Assembly (NCBI GenBank): GCA_028697935.1
Contig: JAQVEM010000069.1
Span: 1-7,109 of the forward strand
From: Actinomycetota bacterium
Lineage (GTDB): Bacteria; Actinomycetota; Humimicrobiia; Humimicrobiales; Humimicrobiaceae
Direction: 5' to 3'
Length of the DNA stretch: 7,109 nt
The position numbers and the translations under genes are program-made. Below are positions 1 to 4,947 of this stretch, piece after piece; the first letter of the stretch is position 1; each line of letters starts with the position of its first letter. The notes under the pieces are model-generated. The model was not told the origin of the DNA. It was given only the letters and a program-made list of their open reading frames with translations, and made no database searches.

Positions 1-822
1 TATCTTTCGGAAACATTTAAATATCCGGAGAATTTTGAATCTCTTCTTTATACGTCACAGATTTTACAGGCTGAGGCCATAAAGTATGGCGTTGAACACT
101 GGAGAAGAAACAGAGGACGGTGTATGGGTTCATTATACTGGCAGCTTAATGATTGCTGGCCGGTAGCATCATGGTCAAGCATAGACTATTATGGACGGTG
201 GAAAGCCCTTCATTATTACGCAAAGCGTTTTTACTCCCCTGTATTGATATCTGCTGAAGATAATAGAACCATGGTAAACATTTATGTTACGAATGATTCA
301 CGAGAAGATATAAAAGGTATAATTGAATGGAAGCTCAGGGACACCAGAGGCGGGGTATTATGTGAAGGCAAAGAAAACGTAATGATTGCTTCATTAAGAG
401 CTAAAAGGTGTGTAGCGCTTAATTTTAAAGATGTAATAAACAATAATAATATTAGAGAAGTCTATCTTGAATTTTTCTTAAAGGATGGCGGTCGGGATAG
501 GCAAAATACAGATTATGGGAATGGGACACTGCTATTTGTAAAACCAAAGCACTTTAATTTTCTAAACCCTGGAATAAAAGCAGCCATTAGCGAAAGCGAT
601 ATGGAATTTATTATTAAATTAAAATCAAAGACTTTTGCAAAATCAGTGGAGCTTGATTTAAAAGAAGCAGACTGTAGATTTAGTGATAATTATTTTGACC
701 TTACTGCAGGGGATGAGAAGATAGTTACTGTAGAAAAATCAGACATTTCGAAAAATATTAGTATAGTTGAATTAAAAGAGCAGTTAGAAATAAGAAGTTT
801 GTATGATATCGAGGAGCGCTAA
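1..822 (+). CDS. Glycoside hydrolase family 2, beta-mannosidase-like, C-terminal part (5' end outside window)
   Basis: The frame is open from the first base, so this is the last 273 residues of a longer protein; the internal Met at base 124 is not a start. Residues 43-54 (GSLYWQLNDCWP), followed by VASWSSIDYYGRWKALHYYAKR, match the end of the GH2 TIM barrel in beta-mannosidases, where the Trp-rich strand lines the active site. The catalytic acid/base and nucleophile glutamates lie upstream, outside the window. From about residue 80 to the end the sequence looks like the beta-sandwich (Ig-like) C-terminal domains of these enzymes and is less conserved. The family removes terminal beta-D-mannose from manno-oligosaccharides and is usually cytoplasmic when paired with an importer. 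The gene converges on the transporter operon. GH2 membership is firm; mannosidase specificity is inferred from the WQLNDCWPVASWSSIDY-type motif and could be another GH2 activity. Confidence 0.9.
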   Translation, partial: YLSETFKYPENFESLLYTSQILQAEAIKYGVEHWRRNRGRCMGSLYWQLNDCWPVASWSSIDYYGRWKALHYYAKRFYSPVLISAEDNRTMVNIYVTNDSREDIKGIIEWKLRDTRGGVLCEGKENVMIASLRAKRCVALNFKDVINNNNIREVYLEFFLKDGGRDRQNTDYGNGTLLFVKPKHFNFLNPGIKAAISESDMEFIIKLKSKTFAKSVELDLKEADCRFSDNYFDLTAGDEKIVTVEKSDISKNISIVELKEQLEIRSLYDIEER

Positions 823-1026
823 TTATTAATTAACAACCTTAAAAATAGTCTGTGTAGTTATGATATTTATCAACTGATCATTAATATGTGCTAATAAATA
901 GTTTTAATGAGATACTAATATTTGCTTCGGGTTATAAATTATAAAACAGGAAGAAAAAAATCCACAGGCTATGGAATATAAACCACTGCCTGCGGATAAA
1001 TATTTTTATGAAGTATTATCTCTTAT
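823..1026. other. Convergent intergenic spacer
   Basis: This AT-rich spacer of about 200 bases lies between the stop codons of the plus-strand hydrolase and the minus-strand ATPase. I see no open frame with a ribosome binding site. Its only clear element is the hairpin at 954-997. No separate terminator with a T-run was found for the hydrolase, so the same hairpin, followed on the plus strand by an interrupted T-rich stretch (TATTTTTATG), may serve both directions. Confidence 0.6.
954..997 (-). terminator. Rho-independent terminator of the ABC importer operon
   Basis: An inverted repeat pairs 961-969 (tccacaggc) with 988-996 (gcctgcgga) with one G-T wobble. The outer A960-T997 pair and a short inner TGG/CCA stem (972-974 with 983-985) extend it. 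Read on the minus strand, the stem is followed directly by seven T residues (954-960) and then CTTCC, the classic intrinsic terminator layout. It lies about 30 bases past the stop of the last ATPase gene, so it should end the importer transcript. Confidence 0.85.
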
Positions 1027-1965
1027 TTATAGATAACAGGACACAAAATGGTCCGGGCTAACTTCTACGAGCTCAGGTCTTTGAAAGGCGCATTTTTTAT
1101 TCTTGTGTGGAGATTTGCACCTTTCATAATAAACGCAACCTTCAGTAATTTCTGCCTGTTTTGCTTTAAGTTCTACTTCAACTTTTTCCCATTTTTTGTC
1201 CAGACGTGGTACAGAGGCCATGAGCATCTTTGTATAAGGATGAACAGGGTCAAAATATATTTTTTTAGTGTCGCCCATTTCTACTATGCATCCTCTATAA
1301 AGGATTGTTGCTCTATCGCTTATATAATAACCCAGCGATAGATCATGGGTTATGAAGAGAATAGATAATCCTTTTGATTTTAATTCTGCTAGCAGATTCA
1401 AGACATCGACACGTGTGGAAGCATCAAGCATACTTATAATCTCGTCAGCTACTAGAAATTTAATATCAAGAAGCAGTGCACGGGCAATAAGAAACCGCTG
1501 AAGCTGGCCACCACTTAGCTGGTGAGGGAACTTGTTAAGAACCTGGTCGGGATTTAAGCCCACAGCTTTAAGTGAACTATCTACTTTTTTATTCCACTGG
1601 CTATCTTTAATTTTCGGAAAAAATTCCTGTCTGATTATGGAAAATATTCTATCAGCTTTAAAAATAGGATTATAAGAGCTAAAAGGATCCTGGAATATAC
1701 CCTGAACATTATAGTAATAATTCTTTAAGTCTCCTTTTCTTAGAGTAGATATATCAACACCATCAAACAGTATCTTCCCGGAAGTTATAGTAATAAGACA
1801 TAAAATCATTTTACCTATAGTGCTCTTACCACTGCCGCTTTCTCCAATCAATGAAACAACCTCCCCATCCCTGACATCAAAACTTACATCAACAACTGCC
1901 GGGAGCAATTTTCCACCAAAAGTTCCTGTTCTGTAGATTTTTGATACGTTCTCAAGTTTAATCAT
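1027..1965 (-). CDS. Oligopeptide/oligosaccharide ABC importer ATPase, DppF/OppF type
   Basis: This 312-residue cytoplasmic ATPase is the second nucleotide-binding subunit of the importer. Visible motifs are Walker A GESGSGKS (41-48), Q-loop Gln92 in FQDPFSSYNP, signature LSGGQ (150-154), Walker B LVADE (Asp174, Glu175), D-loop SMLDAS and H-loop His207 in FITHD. The C-terminal extension carries the HPYTKMLMASVP motif and four cysteines (GCVYYERC, KKC and SCYL), the pattern that binds a 4Fe-4S cluster in Opp/Dpp ATPases. The frame stays open upstream to base 2082, but that would overlap the preceding gene by over 100 bases. The start at 1965 gives the family-standard MIKLENVSKIY, follows the upstream stop by one base and has an AAGGAG ten bases before it. 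The Pro usually found after the Walker B Glu is Ile here. Confidence 0.93.
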   Translation of the reverse strand: MIKLENVSKIYRTGTFGGKLLPAVVDVSFDVRDGEVVSLIGESGSGKSTIGKMILCLITITSGKILFDGVDISTLRKGDLKNYYYNVQGIFQDPFSSYNPIFKADRIFSIIRQEFFPKIKDSQWNKKVDSSLKAVGLNPDQVLNKFPHQLSGGQLQRFLIARALLLDIKFLVADEIISMLDASTRVDVLNLLAELKSKGLSILFITHDLSLGYYISDRATILYRGCIVEMGDTKKIYFDPVHPYTKMLMASVPRLDKKWEKVEVELKAKQAEITEGCVYYERCKSPHKNKKCAFQRPELVEVSPDHFVSCYL

Positions 1966-1966
1966 T

Positions 1967-2920
1967 CTATATGCACTCCTTCCAGCAAGCAATATAATGA
2001 TCTTTTTCGATTTCAATAAATGGTGGTTCTTTAAAACATCTGTCAAATGCAACAGGGCACCGATCTCTAAAGCGGCATCCAATAGGAGGGTCTAGCAGCA
2101 AAGGTGTATTACCGGGGATACCTGACAACTTCTTTTCTGCATATCTTACACCTACTTTTGGAAGTGATGAAATAAGTAACTTTGTATATGGATGCCTGGG
2201 TGTGTTTATCATTACATCGGTAGAAGCTTTTTCTGCAAGCTTCCCTGCATACATCACCAGGATACTGTCAGCTATTTGATAAAGTATTGATATATCGTGA
2301 GTAATTACTATCATACTTTTAACAATTTTTCTATTTCTGAATTCAACAAGCATTTCTGCTACAGCTTTCTGAGTTGAAACATCAAGTGCTGAAGTAATTT
2401 CGTCTGCTATAAGAAGCGAAGGATCGAGTAGAGTAGAGAGGACAAGTACCATTCTCTGCTTCATTCCACCGGATAATTCTATAGGATACATACTCAGCAC
2501 ATCATGGGTTAGTTCAACAAGATCCAGTCTTCTTTCCAATTCAGGTTTGATTTTTTTATAATTAAACTTTCTGGAACTTAATAACTCTGATATCAATTTT
2601 CCTATTTTTATCGTGGGATTCAGGGCATTCATTGCATACTGGGGTATAATGGAAATCTTTTTAAATCTAAAAACATTCATTTGAGATGAGTTCCAGATTG
2701 GTAATTTCTCACCATCCAGTTCAACATCGCCTTTAATATATTTCATAGGAGGCTCTAATCGAATAAGGCTGTTTCCCAGTGTTGTTTTACCACAACCAGA
2801 TTCACCGGCAAGACCCATTATCTCTCCATCCCTAATGGAAAGTGTTACATCATCGAGTGCTTTAACATAACCACTAAGGGTCTGGTAATAAACTACAAGA
2901 TTTTTTATTTGTAAACTCAT
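1967..2920 (-). CDS. Oligopeptide/oligosaccharide ABC importer ATPase, DppD/OppD type
   Basis: This 317-residue cytoplasmic ATPase pairs with the DppF-type subunit to drive the importer. Motifs in order are Walker A GESGCGKT (39-46), Q-loop Gln94 in IIPQYAMNALNP, signature LSGGM (149-153), Walker B LLIADE (Asp173, Glu174), D-loop SALDVS and His208 in VITHD. The Q-loop context with ALNP is typical of the DppD side. The C-terminal part has RHPYTKLLISSLPKVG and then a cysteine set (GCRFRDRCPVAFDRC and ACW) as in the 4Fe-4S-binding tail of Dpp/Opp ATPases. The ATG follows the upstream permease stop by four bases, and a GAGGGAG sequence within the end of that permease provides the ribosome binding site. 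As in its partner, Ile replaces the usual Pro after the Walker B Glu (DEITSALD). The signature ends in Met rather than Gln, which is common in DppD. Confidence 0.94.
   Translation of the reverse strand: MSLQIKNLVVYYQTLSGYVKALDDVTLSIRDGEIMGLAGESGCGKTTLGNSLIRLEPPMKYIKGDVELDGEKLPIWNSSQMNVFRFKKISIIPQYAMNALNPTIKIGKLISELLSSRKFNYKKIKPELERRLDLVELTHDVLSMYPIELSGGMKQRMVLVLSTLLDPSLLIADEITSALDVSTQKAVAEMLVEFRNRKIVKSMIVITHDISILYQIADSILVMYAGKLAEKASTDVMINTPRHPYTKLLISSLPKVGVRYAEKKLSGIPGNTPLLLDPPIGCRFRDRCPVAFDRCFKEPPFIEIEKDHYIACWKECI
1976..1981 (-). promoter_or_regulatory. Ribosome binding site that fixes the DppF-type start
   Basis: AAGGAG on the minus strand lies inside the end of the upstream ATPase gene, ten bases before the ATG at 1965-1963. 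No comparable site precedes the longer start at 2082, so this supports the shorter protein and translational coupling of the two ATPase genes. Confidence 0.75.
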
Positions 2921-2924
2921 TTTC

Positions 2925-3839
2925 TTACATCTCCCTCAGTTTCGGGTTAAAAACTTCATCCAGCCCAACATTCATAATATATAATGACCCTACAATAAGC
3001 ATTATAGCCAGACCTGGCGGAACAAACCACCACCAGTTACCGAATTCCAGAGCTCCCCAGAGCACCGCATAGTTCATCATAAGTCCAAGTGAAATTGCAT
3101 TTGTTGGACCCAGTCCGATAAAGTCAAGAGTAGTAGCAATAAGGATTGCTCCTCCAAACTGGAGAATGAATGTCATCAGTAGATAAGACATCATATTTGG
3201 TGCAATTTCAGTAAAGATAATTTTATACGGCTTCATTCCGCTTATTCTGGCCAGGTCAACAAATTCTCTGGAACGCAGTGAAAATGTTTGAGCTCTTATA
3301 GCTCTTGCTGCCCAGGGCCATGCAGTAAAACCAATAAAAACGCTTTCCATAAGAATACCCCTTACTTTAAGGTATGCTGCTATTATGAGAAGTAAAGCAA
3401 ATGTAGGGATCACCAGAACTATATTTGTTATAATATTTAAAACTTCATCTACCATACCGCCACGGTAACCTGCGGTAAAGCCAATTATTATTCCAATGAT
3501 TGTTGCAATCCCTCCACCTATAATACCTACAATAAATGATGCTCTTAAGCCCTCGACAAACTGAGTATAAACATCCTGCCCGAATGTAGTTGTGCCCAAC
3601 CAGTATTCTGATGAGGGTGGTTGTGATATTGGACCTATGTAGGCATTCCATTTATAATCAGTAAAGAATGGTCCTATAATAGCAACTAAAAGAAAGAAAA
3701 GAACAACTGAAAGCCCGACCTTTAGTTTTGTATTTCTTGAAGCAAAATAAACAAACTCATTTATTTTTTTTGGTTTTTTTTGAGGAATTTTATCTTCTTT
3801 TTCTGGTTCTTTTTCTTTTTTATTGTTTTTATCGATCAT
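2925..3839 (-). CDS. ABC importer permease, DppC/OppC type
   Basis: This 304-residue inner-membrane subunit forms half of the translocation pore with the DppB-type permease. The first 28 residues are a highly charged Lys/Glu tail (cytoplasmic), as often seen before TM1 in DppC proteins. Hydrophobic segments lie near residues 41-60, 100-123, 137-156, 164-180, 219-240 and 274-293. The sequence LGTTTFGQDVYTQFVEGLR (81-99) is the DppC-type version of LGTDxxGRDV, found after TM1. The EAA loop that contacts the ATPases is at about 194-215 (DLARISGMKPYKIIFTEIAPN). The C-terminus GLDEVFNPKLREM matches the family ending. The ATG is preceded by CAGGAGAG ten bases upstream, inside the end of the upstream permease gene. 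Two runs of eight A residues (mRNA sense) encode the KKPKK of the tail. Confidence 0.94.
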   Translation of the reverse strand: MIDKNNKKEKEPEKEDKIPQKKPKKINEFVYFASRNTKLKVGLSVVLFFLLVAIIGPFFTDYKWNAYIGPISQPPSSEYWLGTTTFGQDVYTQFVEGLRASFIVGIIGGGIATIIGIIIGFTAGYRGGMVDEVLNIITNIVLVIPTFALLLIIAAYLKVRGILMESVFIGFTAWPWAARAIRAQTFSLRSREFVDLARISGMKPYKIIFTEIAPNMMSYLLMTFILQFGGAILIATTLDFIGLGPTNAISLGLMMNYAVLWGALEFGNWWWFVPPGLAIMLIVGSLYIMNVGLDEVFNPKLREM

Positions 3840-3844
3840 GATAG

Positions 3845-4831
3845 TTACTCTCCTGCCATTCCGAGTCTTGTTCTCGGGTCTATAATAATATAAGCAATAT
3901 CAATAAAGAAATTGGCAATTAATACTCCAATTATTATGAAAAGGAAACACCCCTGTATTAAGAAATAATCTTTGTTCTGAATAGCTGAAAGAATAAGACT
4001 TCCCAGTCCGGGATAGGAGAAGACAACTTCTGTAACCAGTGAACCTGCGACAATTACACCGAGTTGTAAAGCAAGTCCCGTTATCTGGGGAAGCAGGGCG
4101 TTTCTATATGCATATTTTCTAATTAATGATCTGGGTGCTCCAAGAGATTCAAGATAATGGGAATAGTCAGATTCAAGCTCATATATAATCATATTTCTCA
4201 TTCCAATTGCCCAGCCTCCAAATTGAACTAAAAATAGAGAAAGAAAAGGCAGAAACCAGTGTTTAATCAGGCTGAAGATAAAAGGCCATGAAAATGATGG
4301 AGCCATATTAAAGTCATATGCGCCTGCAGTAGGAAAGATACCGGCAACTATTCCTAGTGACCATGCAAGTAAAATTCCCAGCCACATATAGGGAGTTGCT
4401 GTAAGCAAATACCCGACTGGCAACAGGGTATTATCAAGAATTTTTGTTCTTGCTGCAAATGCTCCGAATTTGTTCCCGGCGTAAAAACTCAGCAATATAG
4501 CTGGAACAAGGAGAGCTATACTATAAGGAACGGCCATTATTATTACATCAACTACCTTTTGAGGAAAGAGATAAACACTGGTACCAAGATCACCATGGAA
4601 AAGGGCAATCCAGAAATTTATATACTGTTTCCAGACGGGAATATCAAGCCCAAAAGCTTTTGTATAATACCCATACATAGCTTCAGCTGCTTCTGCACGT
4701 ACAGAAACTCTTGATAGCAGATTCATGACAGGGTCACCGGGCATTAATCGTGGTATTGCCCAGTCTACTGTTACTGCCAGAAAAAAGGTAGATAAATAAA
4801 TTACTATCTTTCTACCGAAATAACGCTTCAC
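3845..4831 (-). CDS. ABC importer permease, DppB/OppB type
   Basis: This is an inner-membrane pore subunit of 328 residues from the preferred start. Recognisable family elements are the N-terminal KRYFGRKIVIYL followed by TM1, MPGDPVMNLL, FGLDIPVWKQYINF, GDLGTS, then five further hydrophobic segments. The EAA loop lies at about 227-248 (YLESLGAPRSLIRKYAYRN), followed by ALLPQITGLALQLG and the ending DPRTRLG. Two in-frame GTG codons could start it, at 4837 and 4831. An AAGGAG at 4840-4845 is only two bases from the first but eight from the second, so 4831 is chosen; it also gives the family-like MKRYF N-terminus. The ATG between them is in another frame and is followed at once by a stop. The gene follows the binding-protein gene by 116 bases and is five bases from the next permease. 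Confidence 0.93.
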   Translation of the reverse strand: MKRYFGRKIVIYLSTFFLAVTVDWAIPRLMPGDPVMNLLSRVSVRAEAAEAMYGYYTKAFGLDIPVWKQYINFWIALFHGDLGTSVYLFPQKVVDVIIMAVPYSIALLVPAILLSFYAGNKFGAFAARTKILDNTLLPVGYLLTATPYMWLGILLAWSLGIVAGIFPTAGAYDFNMAPSFSWPFIFSLIKHWFLPFLSLFLVQFGGWAIGMRNMIIYELESDYSHYLESLGAPRSLIRKYAYRNALLPQITGLALQLGVIVAGSLVTEVVFSYPGLGSLILSAIQNKDYFLIQGCFLFIIIGVLIANFFIDIAYIIIDPRTRLGMAGE

Positions 4832-4839
4832 ATTCACTT

Positions 4840-4845
4840 CTCCTT
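4840..4845 (-). promoter_or_regulatory. Ribosome binding site deciding the GTG start of the DppB-type permease
   Basis: AAGGAG on the minus strand, within TTAAAGGAGAA. Spacing is two bases to the GTG at 4837 and eight bases to the GTG at 4831. Eight is near the usual optimum and two is too close, so the downstream GTG is the likely initiator. Confidence 0.75.
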
Positions 4846-4865
4846 TAATAAAAGAGTTTTAAATT

Positions 4866-4909
4866 ATGAAAATCGCCTCCCCCTATAAAATGTTGCGGGA
4901 GAGGCGATT
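4866..4909 (-). promoter_or_regulatory. Intergenic hairpin between binding-protein and permease genes (partial terminator or mRNA stabiliser)
   Basis: A strong inverted repeat pairs 4871-4879 (aatcgcctc) with 4901-4909 (gaggcgatt) perfectly and continues with CCC/GGG (4880-4882 with 4897-4899) across a one-base bulge. On the minus strand it is followed by only four T residues (TTTTCATAA). The stem is therefore stable but the U-tract is weak. In many importer operons such a hairpin after the binding-protein gene lets that protein accumulate in excess over the permeases and ATPases, by partial termination or by protecting the upstream mRNA from 3' decay. Which of these applies here is inference. 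Confidence 0.75.
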
Positions 4910-4947
4910 AATTATACTACAATTTACACTACCTGTCCTGACATGTC

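Noticed and set aside
124..822. Start of the GH2 gene at the ATG at 124
   Set aside because: The frame continues open to base 1 with GH2-like sequence (AIKYGVEHWRRNRGRC) and the Met is inside the barrel motif, so it is internal.
1048..1341. Plus-strand open frame of 97 codons opposite the DppF-type ATPase
   Set aside because: It lies wholly antisense to a well-conserved gene, has no ribosome binding site and its translation shows no domain. The same applies to short plus-strand frames opposite the binding-protein gene (5699-6106, 6281-6576).
1966..2082. N-terminal extension of the DppF-type ATPase by 39 residues upstream to base 2082
   Set aside because: It would overlap the DppD-type gene by 116 bases in another frame, has no family similarity and no ribosome binding site; the ATG at 1965 has both.
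4832..4837. GTG at 4837 as start of the DppB-type permease
   Set aside because: The ribosome binding site is only two bases away; the GTG at 4831 has eight-base spacing and gives the usual MKRYF N-terminus.
4940..4947. Perfect 8-bp palindrome GACATGTC next to the binding-protein stop codon
   Set aside because: Too short, isolated and without a T-run or second copy; expected by chance in a window this size with modest probability.
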